A stretch of DNA of 64,000 nucleotides from Limnomonas spitsbergensis. Lineage: Eukaryota > Chlorophyta > Chlorophyceae > Chlamydomonadales. The stretch covers positions 351,501 through 415,500 of the forward strand of contig JAYJMM010000042.1 in the NCBI GenBank assembly GCA_037349105.1, given 5' to 3'. The notes beneath the pieces are model-generated. The model made no database searches, was not told where the DNA came from, and saw only the letters and a list, made by a program, of their open reading frames with translations. Of this stretch, positions 1 through 15,300 are shown piece after piece (the first letter of the stretch is position 1; each line of letters begins with the position of its first letter). The translations under genes and the position numbers were made by a program.

Positions 1-3000
1 CCAACAGGTAGCAGGTAACAGCCAGGCTTATATGGCTCTGCTCCAACAGGTAGCAGGTAACAGCCAGGCATATATGGCTCTGCTCCAACAGGTAGCAGGT
101 AACAGCCAGGCTTATATGGCTCTGCTCCAACAGGTAGCAGGTAACAGCCAGGCTTATATGGCTCTGCTCCAACAGGTAGCAGGTAACAGCCAAGCTTATA
201 TGGCTCTGCTCCAACAGATAGCAGGTAACAGCCAGGCTTATATGGCTCTGCTCCAACAGGTAGCAGGTAACAGCCAGGCTTATATGGCTCTGCTCCAACA
301 GGTAGCAGGTAACAGCCAGGCATATATGGCTCTGCTCCAACAGGTAGCAAGTAACAGCCAGGCTTATATGGCTCTGCTCCAACAGGTAGCAGGTAACAGC
401 CAGGCTTATATGGCTCTGCTCCAACAGGTAGCAGGTAACAGCCAGGCTTATATGGCTCTGCTCCAACAGGTAGCAGGTAACAGCCAGGCTTATATGGCTC
501 TGCTCCAAAAGGTAGCAGGTAACAGCCAGGCTTATATGGCTCTGCTCCAACAGGTAACAGGTAACAGCCAGGCTTATATGGCTCTGCTCCAACAGGTAGC
601 AGGTAACAGCCAGGCATATATGGCTCTGCTCCAACAGGTAGCAAGTAACAGCCAGGCTTATATGGCTCTGCTCCAACATGTAGCAGGTAACAGCCAGGCT
701 TATATGGCTCTGCTCCAACAGGTAGCAGGTAACAGCCAGGCTTATATGGCTCTGCTCCAACAGGTAGCAGGTAACAGCCAGGCATATATGGCTCTGCTCC
801 AACAGGTAGCAGGTAACAGCCAGGCTTATATGGCTCTGCTCCAACAGGTAGCCGGTAACAGCCAGGCTTATATGGCTCTGCTCCAACAGGTAGCAGGTAA
901 CAGCCAGGCTTATATGGCTCTGCTCCAACAGGTAGCAGGTAACAGCCAGGCTTATATGGCTCTGCTCCAACAGGTAGCAGGTAACAGCCAGGCTTATATG
1001 GCTCTGCTCCAACAGGTAGCAGGTAACAGCCAGGCTTATATGGCTCTGCTCCAACAGGTAGCAGGTAACAGCCAGGCTTATATGGCTCTGCTCCAACAGG
1101 TAGCAGGTAACAGCCAGGCTTATATGGCTCTGCTCCAACAGGTAGCAGGTAACAGCCAGGCTTATATGGCTCTGCTCCAACAGGTAGCAGGTAACAGCCA
1201 GGCTTATATGGCTCTGCTCCAACAGGTAGCAGGTAACAGCCAGGCTTATATGGCTCTGCTCCAACAGGTAGCAGGTAACAACCAGGCATATATGGCTCTG
1301 CTCCAACAGGTAGCAGGTAACAGCCAGGCTTATATGGCTCTGCTCCAACAGGTAGCAGGTAACAGCCAGGCTTATATGGCTCTGCTCCAACAGGTAGCAG
1401 GTAACAGCCAGGCATATATGGCTCTGCTCCAACAGGTAGCAAGTAACAGCCGGGCTTATATGGCTCTGCTCCAACAGGTAGCAGGTAACAGCCAGGCTTA
1501 TATGGCTCTGCTCCAACAGGTAGCAGGTAACAGCCAGGCTTATATGGCTCTGCTCCAACAGGTAGCAGGTAACAGCCAGGCTTATATGGCTCTGCTCCAA
1601 CAGGTAGCAGGTAACAGCCAGGCTTATATGGCTCTGCTCCAACAGGTAGCAGGTAACAGCCAGGCTTATATGGCTCTGCTCCAACAGGTAGCAGGTAACA
1701 GCCAGGCTTATATGGCTCTGCTCCAACAGGTAGCAGGTAACAGCCAGGCATATATGGCTCTGCTCCAACAGGTAGCAGGTAACAGCCAGGCTTATATGGC
1801 TCTGCTCCAACAGGTAGCAGGTAACAGCCAGGCTTATATGGCTCTGCTCCAACAGGTAGCAGGTAACAGCCAGGCTTATATGGCTCTGCTCCAACAGGTA
1901 GCAGGTAACAGCCAGGCTTATATGGCTCTGCTCCAACAGGTAGCAGGTAACAGCCAGGCTTATATGGCTCTGCTCCAACAGGTAGCAGGTAACAGCCAGG
2001 CATATATGGCTCTGCTCCAACAGGTAGCAGGTAACAGCCAGGCTTATATGGCTCTGCTCCAACAGGTAGCAGGTAACAGCCAGGCTTATATGGCTCTGCT
2101 CCAACAGGTAGCAGGTAACAGCCAGGCTTATATGGCTCTGCTCCAACAGGTAGCAGGTAACAGCCAGGCTTATATGGCTCTGCTCCAAAAGGTAGCAGGT
2201 AACAGCCAGGCTTATATGGCTCTGCTCCAACAGGTAACAGGTAACAGCCAGGCTTATATGGCTCTGCTCCAACAGGTAGCAGGTAACAGCCAGGCATATA
2301 TGGCTCTGCTCCAACAGGTAGCAAGTAACAGCCAGGCTTATATGGCTCTGCTCCAACATGTAGCAGGTAACAGCCAGGCTTATATGGCTCTGCTCCAACA
2401 GGTAGCAGGTAACAGCCAGGCTTATATGGCTCTGCTCCAACAGGTAGCAGGTAACAGCCAGGCATATATGGCTCTGCTCCAACAGGTAGCAGGTAACAGC
2501 CAGGCTTATATGGCTCTGCTCCAACAGGTAGCCGGTAACAGCCAGGCTTATATGGCTCTGCTCCAACAGGTAGCAGGTAACAGCCAGGCTTATATGGCTC
2601 TGCTCCAACAGGTAGCAGGTAACAGCCAGGCTTATATGGCTCTGCTCCAACAGGTAGCAGGTAACAGCCAGGCTTATATGGCTCTGCTCCAACAGGTAGC
2701 AGGTAACAGCCAGGCTTATATGGCTCTGCTCCAACAGGTAGCAGGTAACAGCCAGGCTTATATGGCTCTGCTCCAACAGGTAGCAGGTAACAGCCAGGCT
2801 TATATGGCTCTGCTCCAACAGGTAGCAGGTAACAGCCAGGCTTATATGGCTCTGCTCCAACAGGTAGCAGGTAACAGCCAGGCTTATATGGCTCTGCTCC
2901 AACAGGTAGCAGGTAACAGCCAGGCTTATATGGCTCTGCTCCAACAGGTAGCAGGTAACAACCAGGCATATATGGCTCTGCTCCAACAGGTAGCAGGTAA

Positions 3001-3360
3001 CAGCCAGGCTTATATGGCTCTGCTCCAACAGGTAGCAGGTAACAGCCAGGCTTATATGGCTCTGCTCCAACAGGTAGCAGGTAACAGCCAGGCATATATG
3101 GCTCTGCTCCAACAGGTAGCAAGTAACAGCCGGGCTTATATGGCTCTGCTCCAACAGGTAGCAGGTAACAGCCAGGCTTATATGGCTCTGCTCCAACAGG
3201 TAGCAGGTAACAGCCAGGCTTATATGGCTCTGCTCCAACAGGTAGCAGGTAACAGCCAGGCTTATATGGCTCTGCTCCAACAGGTAGCAGGTAACAGCCA
3301 GGCTTATATGGCTCTGCTCCAACAGGTAGCAGGTAACAGCCAGGCTTATATGGCTCTGCT
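1..3360. repeat. Higher-order repeat: two 40-unit (1,680-bp) blocks
   Basis: Variant units repeat at a 1,680-bp offset. The CAG-to-AAG unit is at 509 and 2189, the GTAACAGGTAACAG unit near 556 and 2236, the CATGTAGC unit near 677 and 2357, and the AACAACC unit near 1281 and 2961. The GCAAGTAACAGCCGG unit is near 1440 and 3120. From about 480 the two blocks look identical. In the first 400 bp they differ at a few sites, for example near 193, 217 and 349. This is a recent tandem duplication of 40 units. Confidence 0.85.
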
Positions 3361-6300
3361 CCAACAGGTAGCAGGTAACAGCCAGGCATATATGGCTCTG
3401 CTCCAACAGGTAGCAGGTAACAGCCAGGCTTATATGGCTCTGCTCCAACAGGTAGCAGGTAACAGCCAGGCTTATATGGCTCTGCTCCAACAGGTAGCAG
3501 GTAACAGCCAGGCATATATGGCTCTGCTCCAACAGGTAGCAGGTAACAGCCAGGCTTATATGGCTCTGCTCCAACAGGTAGCAGGTAACAGCCAGGCTTA
3601 TATGGCTCTGCTCCAACAGGTAGCAGGTAACAGCCAGGCTTATATGGCTCTGCTCCAACAGGTAGCAGGTAACAGCCAGGCTTATATGGCTCTGCTCCAA
3701 CAGGTAGCAGGTAACAGCCAGGCTTATATGGCTCTGCTCCAACAGGTAGCAGGTAACAGCCAGGCATATATGGCTCTGCTCCAACAGGTAGCAGGTAACA
3801 GCCAGGCTTATATGGCTCTGCTCCAACAGGTAGCAGGTAACAGCCAGGCTTATATGGCTCTGCTCCAACAGGTAGCAGGTAACAGCCAAGCTTATATGGC
3901 TCTGCTCCAACAGGTAGCAGGTAACAGCCAGGCTTATATGGCTCTGCTCCAACAGGTAGCAGGTAACAGCCAGGCTTATATGGCTCTGCTCCAACAGGTA
4001 GCAGGTAACAGCCAGGCATATATGGCTCTGCTCCAACAGGTAGCAAGTAACAGCCAGGCTTATATGGCTCTGCTCCAACAGGTAGCAGGTAACAGCCAGG
4101 CTTATATGGCTCTGCTCCAACAGGTAGCAGGTAACAGCCAGGCTTATATGGCTCTGCTCCAACAGGTAGCAGGTAACAGCCAGGCTTATATGGCTCTGCT
4201 CCAAAAGGTAGCAGGTAACAGCCAGGCTTATATGGCTCTGCTCCAACAGGTAGCAGGTAACAGCCAGGCTTATATGGCTCTGCTCCAACAGGTAGCAGGT
4301 AACAGCCAGGCATATATGGCTCTGCTCCAACAGGTAGCAAGTAACAGCCAGGCTTATATGGCTCTGCTCCAACATGTAGCAGGTAACAGCCAGGCTTATA
4401 TGGCTCTGCTCCAACAGGTAGCAGGTAACAGCCAGGCTTATATGGCTCTGCTCCAACAGGTAGCAGGTAACAGCCAGGCATATATGGCTCTGCTCCAACA
4501 GGTAGCAGGTAACAGCCAGGCTTATATGGCTCTGCTCCAACAGGTAGCCGGTAACAGCCAGGCTTATATGGCTCTGCTCCAACAGGTAGCAGGTAACAGC
4601 CAGGCTTATATGGCTCTGCTCCAACAGGTAGCAGGTAACAGCCAGGCTTATATGGCTCTGCTCCAACAGGTAGCAGGTAACAGCCAGGCTTATATGGCTC
4701 TGCTCCAACAGGTAGCAGGTAACAGCCAGGCTTATATGGCTCTGCTCCAACAGGTAGCAGGTAACAGCCAGGCTTATATGGCTCTGCTCCAACAGGTAGC
4801 AGGTAACAGCCAGGCTTATATGGCTCTGCTCCAACAGGTAGCAGGTAACAGCCAGGCTTATATGGCTCTGCTCCAACAGGTAGCAGGTAACAGCCAGGCT
4901 TATATGGCTCTGCTCCAACAGGTAGCAGGTAACAGCCAGGCTTATATGGCTCTGCTCCAACAGGTAGGAGGTAACAGCCAGGCATATATGGCTCTGCTCC
5001 AACAGGTAGCAGGTAACAGCCAGGCTTATATGGCTCTGCTCCAACAAGTAGCAGGTAACAGCCAGGCTTATATGGCTCTGCTCCAACAGGTAGCAGGTAA
5101 CAACCAGGCTTATATGGCTCTGCTCCAACAGGTAGCAGGTAACAGCCAGGCTTATATGGCTCTGCTCCAACAAGTAGCAGGTAACAGCCAGGCTTATATG
5201 GCTCTGCTCCAACAGGTAGCAGGTAACAGCCAGGCTTATATGACTCTGCTCCAACAGGTAGCAGGTAACAGCCAGGCTTATATGGCTCTGCTCCAACAGG
5301 TAGCAGGTAACAGCCAGGCTTATATGGCTCTGCTCCAACAGGTAGCAGGTAACAGCCAGGCTTATATGGCTCTGCTCCAACAGGTAGCAGGTAACAGCCA
5401 GGCTTATATGGCTCTGCTCCAACAGGTAGCAGGTAACAGCCAGGCTTATATGGCTCTGCTCCAACAGGTAGCAGGTAAGAGCTTGGCTTATATGGCTCTG
5501 CTCCAACAGGTAGCAGGTAACAGCCAGGCTTATATGGCTCTGCTCCAACAGGTAGCAGGTAACAGCCATGCTTATATGGCTCTGCTCCAACAGGTAGCAG
5601 GTAACAGCCAGGCATATATGGCTCTGCTCCAACAGGTAGCAGGTAACAGCCAGGCTTATATGGCTCTGCTCCAACAGGTAGCAGGTAACAGCCAGGCTTA
5701 TATGGCTCTGCTCCAACAGGTAGCAGGTAACAGCCAGGCTTATATGGCTCTGCTCCAACAGGTAGCAGGTAACAGCCAGGCTTATATGGCTCTGCTCCAA
5801 CAGGTAGCAGGTAACAGCCAGGCTTATATGGCTCTGCTCCAACAGGTAGCAGGTAACAGCCAGGCTTATATGGCTCTGCTCCAACAGGTAGCAGGTAACA
5901 GCCGGGCTTATATGGCTCTGCTCCAACAGGTAGCAGGTAACAGCCAGGCTTATATGGCTCTGCTCCAACAGGTAGCAGGTAACAGCCAGGCTTATATGGC
6001 TCTGCTCCAACAGGTAGCAGGTAACAGCCAGGCTTATATGGCTCTGCTCCAACAGGTAGCAGGTAACAACCAGGCATATATGGCTCTGCTCCAACAGGTA
6101 GCAGGTAACAGCCAGGCTTATATGGCTCTGCTCCAACAGGTAGCAGGTAACAGCCAGGCTTATATGGCTCTGCTCCAACAGGTAGCAGGTAACAGCCAGG
6201 CATATATGGCTCTGCTCCAACAGGTAGCAAGTAACAGCCGGGCTTATATGGCTCTGCTCCAACAGGTAGCAGGTAACAGCCAGGCTTATATGGCTCTGCT

Positions 6301-9300
6301 CCAACAGGTAGCAGGTAACAGCCAGGCTTATATGGCTCTGCTCCAACAGGTAGCAGGTAACAGCCAGGCTTATATGGCTCTGCTCCAACAGGTAGCAGGT
6401 AACAGCCAGGCTTATATGGCTCTGCTCCAACAGGTAGCAGGTAACAGCCAGGCTTATATGGCTCTGCTCCAACAGGTAGCAGGTAACAGCCAGGCATATA
6501 TGGCTCTGCTCCAACAGGTAGCAGGTAACAGCCAGGCTTATATGGCTCTGCTCCAACAGGTAGCAGGTAACAGCCAGGCTTATATGGCTCTGCTCCAACA
6601 GGTAGCAGGTAACAGCCAGGCATATATGGCTCTGCTCCAACAGGTAGCAGGTAACAGCCAGGCTTATATGGCTCTGCTCCAACAGGTAGCAGGTAACAGC
6701 CAGGCTTATATGGCTCTGCTCCAACAGGTAGCAGGTAACAGCCAGGCTTATATGGCTCTGCTCCAACAGGTAGCAGGTAACAGCCAGGCTTATATGGCTC
6801 TGCTCCAACAGGTAGCAGGTAACAGCCAGGCTTATATGGCTCTGCTCCAACAGGTAGCAGGTAACAGCCAGGCATATATGGCTCTGCTCCAACAGGTAGC
6901 AGGTAACAGCCAGGCTTATATGGCTCTGCTCCAACAGGTAGCAGGTAACAGCCAGGCTTATATGGCTCTGCTCCAACAGGTAGCAGGTAACAGCCAAGCT
7001 TATATGGCTCTGCTCCAACAGGTAGCAGGTAACAGCCAGGCTTATATGGCTCTGCTCCAACAGGTAGCAGGTAACAGCCAGGCTTATATGGCTCTGCTCC
7101 AACAGGTAGCAGGTAACAGCCAGGCATATATGGCTCTGCTCCAACAGGTAGCAAGTAACAGCCAGGCTTATATGGCTCTGCTCCAACAGGTAGCAGGTAA
7201 CAGCCAGGCTTATATGGCTCTGCTCCAACAGGTAGCAGGTAACAGCCAGGCTTATATGGCTCTGCTCCAACAGGTAGCAGGTAACAGCCAGGCTTATATG
7301 GCTCTGCTCCAAAAGGTAGCAGGTAACAGCCAGGCTTATATGGCTCTGCTCCAACAGGTAGCAGGTAACAGCCAGGCTTATATGGCTCTGCTCCAACAGG
7401 TAGCAGGTAACAGCCAGGCATATATGGCTCTGCTCCAACAGGTAGCAAGTAACAGCCAGGCTTATATGGCTCTGCTCCAACATGTAGCAGGTAACAGCCA
7501 GGCTTATATGGCTCTGCTCCAACAGGTAGCAGGTAACAGCCAGGCTTATATGGCTCTGCTCCAACAGGTAGCAGGTAACAGCCAGGCATATATGGCTCTG
7601 CTCCAACAGGTAGCAGGTAACAGCCAGGCTTATATGGCTCTGCTCCAACAGGTAGCCGGTAACAGCCAGGCTTATATGGCTCTGCTCCAACAGGTAGCAG
7701 GTAACAGCCAGGCTTATATGGCTCTGCTCCAACAGGTAGCAGGTAACAGCCAGGCTTATATGGCTCTGCTCCAACAGGTAGCAGGTAACAGCCAGGCTTA
7801 TATGGCTCTGCTCCAACAGGTAGCAGGTAACAGCCAGGCTTATATGGCTCTGCTCCAACAGGTAGCAGGTAACAGCCAGGCTTATATGGCTCTGCTCCAA
7901 CAGGTAGCAGGTAACAGCCAGGCTTATATGGCTCTGCTCCAACAGGTAGCAGGTAACAGCCAGGCTTATATGGCTCTGCTCCAACAGGTAGCAGGTAACA
8001 GCCAGGCTTATATGGCTCTGCTCCAACAGGTAGCAGGTAACAGCCAGGCTTATATGGCTCTGCTCCAACAGGTAGGAGGTAACAGCCAGGCATATATGGC
8101 TCTGCTCCAACAGGTAGCAGGTAACAGCCAGGCTTATATGGCTCTGCTCCAACAAGTAGCAGGTAACAGCCAGGCTTATATGGCTCTGCTCCAACAGGTA
8201 GCAGGTAACAACCAGGCTTATATGGCTCTGCTCCAACATGTAGCAGGTAACAGCCAGGCTTATATGGCTCTGCTCCAACAAGTAGCAGGTAACAGCCAGG
8301 CTTATATGGCTCTGCTCCAACAGGTAGCAGGTAACAGCCAGGCTTATATGACTCTGCTCCAACAGGTAGCAGGTAACAGCCAGGCTTATATGGCTCTGCT
8401 CCAACAGGTAGCAGGTAACAGCCAGGCTTATATGGCTCTGCTCCAACAGGTAGCAGGTAACAGCCAGGCTTATATGGCTCTGCTCCAACAGGTAGCAGGT
8501 AACAGCCAGGCTTATATGGCTCTGCTCCAACAGGTAGCAGGTAACAGCCAGGCTTATATGGCTCTGCTCCAACAGGTAGCAGGTAAGAGCTTGGCTTATA
8601 TGGCTCTGCTCCAACAGGTAGCAGGTAACAGCCAGGCTTATATGGCTCTGCTCCAACAGGTAGCAGGTAACAGCCATGCTTATATGGCTCTGCTCCAACA
8701 GGTAGCAGGTAACAGCCAGGCATATATGGCTCTGCTCCAACAGGTAGCAGGTAACAGCCAGGCTTATATGGCTCTGCTCCAACAGGTAGCAGGTAACAGC
8801 CAGGCTTATATGGCTCTGCTCCAACAGGTAGCAGGTAACAGCCAGGCTTATATGGCTCTGCTCCAACAGGTAGCAGGTAACAGCCAGGCTTATATGGCTC
8901 TGCTCCAACAGGTAGCAGGTAACAGCCAGGCTTATATGGCTCTGCTCCAACAGGTAGCAGGTAACAGCCAGGCATATATGGCTCTGCTCCAACAGGTAGC
9001 AAGTAACAGCCGGGCTTATATGGCTCTGCTCCAACAGGTAGCAGGTAACAGCCAGGCTTATATGGCTCTGCTCCAACAGGTAGCAGGTAACAGCCAGGCT
9101 TATATGGCTCTGCTCCAACAGGTAGCAGGTAACAGCCAGGCTTATATGGCTCTGCTCCAACAGGTAGCAGGTAACAGCCAGGCTTATATGGCTCTGCTCC
9201 AACAGGTAGCAGGTAACAGCCAGGCTTATATGGCTCTGCTCCAACAGGTAGCAGGTAACAGCCAGGCATATATGGCTCTGCTCCAACAGGTAGCAGGTAA

Positions 9301-12300
9301 CAGCCAGGCTTATATGGCTCTGCTCCAACAGGTAGCAGGTAACAGCCAGGCTTATATGGCTCTGCTCCAACAGGTAGCAGGTAACAGCCAGGCTTATATG
9401 GCTCTGCTCCAACAGGTAGCAGGTAACAGCCAGGCTTATATGGCTCTGCTCCAACAGGTAGCAGGTAACAGCCAGGCTTATATGGCTCTGCTCCAACAGG
9501 TAGCAGGTAACAGCCAGGCATATATGGCTCTGCTCCAACAGGTAGCAAGTAACAGCCAGGCTTATATGGCTCTGCTCCAACAGGTAGCAGGTAACAGCCA
9601 GGCTTATATGGCTCTGCTCCAACAGGTAGCAGGTAACAGCCAGGCTTATATGGCTCTGCTCCAACAGGTAGCAGGTAACAGCCAGGCTTATATGGCTCTG
9701 CTCCAAAAGGTAGCAGGTAACAGCCAGGCTTATATGGCTCTGCTCCAACAGGTAGCAGGTAACAGCCAGGCTTATATGGCTCTGCTCCAACAGGTAGCAG
9801 GTAACAGCCAGGCATATATGGCTCTGCTCCAACAGGTAGCAAGTAACAGCCAGGCTTATATGGCTCTGCTCCAACATGTAGCAGGTAACAGCCAGGCTTA
9901 TATGGCTCTGCTCCAACAGGTAGCAGGTAACAGCCAGGCTTATATGGCTCTGCTCCAACAGGTAGCAGGTAACAGCCAGGCATATATGGCTCTGCTCCAA
10001 CAGGTAGCAGGTAACAGCCAGGCTTATATGGCTCTGCTCCAACAGGTAGCCGGTAACAGCCAGGCTTATATGGCTCTGCTCCAACAGGTAGCAGGTAACA
10101 GCCAGGCTTATATGGCTCTGCTCCAACAGGTAGCAGGTAACAGCCAGGCTTATATGGCTCTGCTCCAACAGGTAGCAGGTAACAGCCAGGCTTATATGGC
10201 TCTGCTCCAACAGGTAGCAGGTAACAGCCAGGCTTATATGGCTCTGCTCCAACAGGTAGCAGGTAACAGCCAGGCTTATATGGCTCTGCTCCAACAGGTA
10301 GCAGGTAACAGCCAGGCTTATATGGCTCTGCTCCAACAGGTAGCAGGTAACAGCCAGGCTTATATGGCTCTGCTCCAACAGGTAGCAGGTAACAGCCAGG
10401 CTTATATGGCTCTGCTCCAACAGGTAGCAGGTAACAGCCAGGCTTATATGGCTCTGCTCCAACAGGTAGCAGGTAACAACCAGGCATATATGGCTCTGCT
10501 CCAACAGGTAGCAGGTAACAGCCAGGCTTATATGGCTCTGCTCCAACAGGTAGCAGGTAACAGCCAGGCATATATGGCTCTGCTCCAACAGGTAGCAGGT
10601 AACAGCCAGGCTTATATGGCTCTGCTCCAACAAGTAGCAGGTAACAGCCAGGCTTATATGGCTCTGCTCCAACAGGTAGCAGGTAACAGCCAGGCTTATA
10701 TGGCTCTGCTCCAACAGGTAGCAGGTAACAGCCAGGCTTATATGGCTCTGCTCCAACAGGTAGCAGGTAACAGCCAGGCTCATATGGCTCTGCTCCAACA
10801 GGTAGCAGGTAACAGCCAGGCTTATATGGCTCTGCTCCAACAGGTAGCAGGTAACAGCCAGGCATATATGGCTCTGCTCCAACAGGTAGCAGGTAACAGT
10901 CAGGCTTATATGGCTCTGCTCCAACAAGTAGCAGGTAACAGCCAGGCTTATATGGCTCTGCTCCAACAGGTAGCAGGTAACAGCCAGGCTTATATGGCTC
11001 TGCTCCAACAGGTAGCAGGTAACAGCCATGCTTATATGGCTCTGCTCCAACAGGTAGCAGGTAACAGCCATGCATATATGGCTCTGCTCCAACAGGTAGC
11101 AGGTAACAGCCAGGCTTATATGGCTCTGCTCCAACAAGTAGCAGGTAACAGCCAGGCTTATATGGCTCTGCTCCAACAGGTAGCAGGTAACAGCCAGGCA
11201 TATATGGCTCTGCTCCAACAGGTAGCAGGTAACAGCCAGGCTTATATGGCTCTGCTCCAACAAGTAGCAGGTAACAGCCAGGCTTATATGGCTCTGCTCC
11301 AACAGGTAGCAGGTAACAGCCAGGCTTATATGGCTCTGCTCCAACAGGTAGCAGGTAACAGCCATGCTTATATGGCTCTGCTCCAACAGGTAGGAGGTAA
11401 CAGCCAGGCATATATGGCTCTGCTCCAACAGGTAGCAGGTAACAGCCAGGCTTATATGGCTCTGCTCCAACAAGTAGCAGGTAACAGCCAGGCTTATATG
11501 GCTCTGCTCCAACAGGTAGCAGGTAACAACCAGGCTTATATGGCTCTGCTCCAACAGGTAGCAGGTAACAGCCAGGCTTATATGGCTCTGCTCCAACAAG
11601 TAGCAGGTAACAGCCAGGCTTATATGGCTCTGCTCCAACAGGTAGCAGGTAACAGCCAGGCTTATATGACTCTGCTCCAACAGGTAGCAGGTAACAGCCA
11701 GGCTTATATGGCTCTGCTCCAACAGGTAGCAGGTAACAGCCAGGCTTATATGGCTCTGCTCCAACAGGTAGCAGGTAACAGCCAGGCTTATATGGCTCTG
11801 CTCCAACAGGTAGCAGGTAACAGCCAGGCTTATATGGCTCTGCTCCAACAGGTAGCAGGTAAGAGCTTGGCTTATATGGCTCTGCTCCAACAGGTAGCAG
11901 GTAACAGCCAGGCTTATATGGCTCTGCTCCAACAGGTAGCAGGTAACAGCCATGCTTATATGGCTCTGCTCCAACAGGTAGCAGGTAACAGCCAGGCATA
12001 TATGGCTCTGCTCCAACAGGTAGCAGGTAACAGCCAGGCTTATATGGCTCTGCTCCAACAGGTAGCAGGTAACAGCCAGGCTTATATGGCTCTGCTCCAA
12101 CAGGTAGCAGGTAACAGCCAGGCTTATATGGCTCTGCTCCAACAGGTAGCAGGTAACAGCCAGGCTTATATGGCTCTGCTCCAACAGGTAGCAGGTAACA
12201 GCCAGGCTTATATGGCTCTGCTCCAACAGGTAGCAGGTAACAGCCAGGCTTATATGGCTCTGCTCCAACAGGTAGCAAGTAACAGCCGGGCTTATATGGC

Positions 12301-15300
12301 TCTGCTCCAACAGGTAGCAGGTAACAGCCAGGCTTATATGGCTCTGCTCCAACAGGTAGCAGGTAACAGCCAGGCTTATATGGCTCTGCTCCAACAGGTA
12401 GCAGGTAACAGCCAGGCTTATATGGCTCTGCTCCAACAGGTAGCAGGTAACAGCCAGGCTTATATGGCTCTGCTCCAACAGGTAGCAGGTAACAGCCAGG
12501 CTTATATGGCTCTGCTCCAACAGGTAGCAGGTAACAGCCAGGCATATATGGCTCTGCTCCAACAGGTAGCAGGTAACAGCCAGGCTTATATGGCTCTGCT
12601 CCAACAGGTAGCAGGTAACAGCCAGGCTTATATGGCTCTGCTCCAACAGGTAGCAGGTAACAGCCAAGCTTATATGGCTCTGCTCCAACAGGTAGCAGGT
12701 AACAGCCAGGCTTATATGGCTCTGCTCCAACAGGTAGCAGGTAACAGCCAGGCTTATATGGCTCTGCTCCAACAGGTAGCAGGTAACAGCCAGGCATATA
12801 TGGCTCTGCTCCAACAGGTAGCAAGTAACAGCCAGGCTTATATGGCTCTGCTCCAACAGGTAGCAGGTAACAGCCAGGCTTATATGGCTCTGCTCCAACA
12901 GGTAGCAGGTAACAGCCAGGCTTATATGGCTCTGCTCCAACAGGTAGCAGGTAACAGCCAGGCTTATATGGCTCTGCTCCAAAAGGTAGCAGGTAACAGC
13001 CAGGCTTATATGGCTCTGCTCCAACAGGTAGCAGGTAACAGCCAGGCTTATATAGCTCTGCTCCAACAGGTAGCAGGTAACAGCCAGGCATATATGGCTC
13101 TGCTCCAACAGGTAGCAAGTAACAGCCAGGCTTATATGGCTCTGCTCCAACAGGTAGCAGGTAACAGCCAGGCTTATATGGCTCTGCTCCAACAGGTAGC
13201 AGGTAACAGCCAGGCTTATATGGCTCTGCTCCAACAGGTAGCAGGTAACAGCCAGGCATATATGGCTCTGCTCCAACAGGTAGCAGGTAACAGCCAGGCT
13301 TATATGGCTCTGCTCCAACAGGTAGCCGGTAACAGCCAGGCTTATATGGCTCTGCTCCAACAGGTAGCAGGTAACAGCCAGGCTTATATGGCTCTGCTCC
13401 AACAGGTAGCAGGTAACAGCCAGGCTTATATGGCTCTGCTCCAACAGGTAGCAGGTAACAGCCAGGCTTATATGGCTCTGCTCCAACAGGTAGCAGGTAA
13501 CAGCCAGGCTTATATGGCTCTGCTCCAACAGGTAGCAGGTAACAGCCAGGCTTATATGGCTCTGCTCCAACAGGTAGCAGGTAACAGCCAGGCTTATATG
13601 GCTCTGCTCCAACAGGTAGCAGGTAACAGCCAGGCTTATATGGCTCTGCTCCAACAGGTAGCAGGTAACAGCCAGGCTTATATGGCTCTGCTCCAACAGG
13701 TAGCAGGTAACAGCCAGGCTTATATGGCTCTGCTCCAACAGGTAGCAGGTAACAACCAGGCATATATGGCTCTGCTCCAACAGGTAGCAGGTAACAGCCA
13801 GGCTTATATGGCTCTGCTCCAACAGGTAGCAGGTAACAGCCAGGCATATATGGCTCTGCTCCAACAGGTAGCAGGTAACAGCCAGGCTTATATGGCTCTG
13901 CTCCAACAGGTAGCAGGTAACAGCCAGGCTTATATGGCTCTGCTCCAACAGGTAGCAGGTAACAGCCAGGCTTATATGGCTCTGCTCCAACAGGTAGCAG
14001 GTAACAACCAGGCATATATGGCTCTGCTCCAACAGGTAGCAGGTAACAGCCAGGCTTATATGGCTCTGCTCCAACAGGTAGCAGGTAACAGCCAGGCATA
14101 TATGGCTCTGCTCCAACAGGTAGCAGGTAACAGCCAGGCTTATATGGCTCTGCTCCAACAAGTAGCAGGTAACAGCCAGGCTTATATGGCTCTGCTCCAA
14201 CAGGTAGCAGGTAACAGCCAGGCTTATATGGCTCTGCTCCAACAGGTAGCAGGTAACAGCCAGGCTTATATGGCTCTGCTCCAACAGGTAGCAGGTAACA
14301 GCCAGGCTCATATGGCTCTGCTCCAACAGGTAGCAGGTAACAGCCAGGCTTATATGGCTCTGCTCCAACAGGTAGCAGGTAACAGCCATGCATATATGGC
14401 TCTGCTCCAACAGGTAGCAGGTAACAGTCAGGCTTATATGGCTCTGCTCCAACAAGTAGCAGGTAACAGCCAGGCTTATATGGCTCTGCTCCAACAGGTA
14501 GCAGGTAACAGCCAGGCTTATATGGCTCTGCTCCAACAGGTAGCAGGTAACAGCCATGCTTATATGGCTCTGCTCCAACAGGTAGCAGGTAACAGCCATG
14601 CATATATGGCTATGCTCCAACAGGTAGCAGGTAACAGCCAGGCTTATATGGCTCTGCTCCAACAAGTAGCAGGTAACAGCCAGGCTTATATGGCTCTGCT
14701 CCAACAGGTAGCAGGTAACAGCCAGGCATATATGGCTCTGCTCCAACAGGTAGCAGGTAACAGCCAGGCTTATATGGCTCTGCTCCAACAAGTAGCAGGT
14801 AACAGCCAGGCTTATATGGCTCTGCTCCAACAGGTAGCAGGTAACAGCCAGGCTTATATGGCTCTGCTCCAACAGGTAGCAGGTAACAGCCATGCTTATA
14901 TGGCTCTGCTCCAACAGGTAGGAGGTAACAGCCAGGCATATATGGCTCTGCTCCAACAGGTAGCAGGTAACAGCCAGGCTTATATGGCTCTGCTCCAACA
15001 AGTAGCAGGTAACAGCCAGGCTTATATGGCTCTGCTCCAACAGGTAGCAGGTAACAACCAGGCTTATATGGCTCTGCTCCAACAGGTAGCAGGTAACAGC
15101 CAGGCTTATATGGCTCTGCTCCAACAAGTAGCAGGTAACAGCCAGGCTTATATGGCTCTGCTCCAACAGGTAGCAGGTAACAGCCAGGCTTATATGACTC
15201 TGCTCCAACAGGTAGCAGGTAACAGCCAGGCTTATATGGCTCTGCTCCAACAGGTAGCAGGTAACAGCCAGGCTTATATGGCTCTGCTCCAACAGGTAGC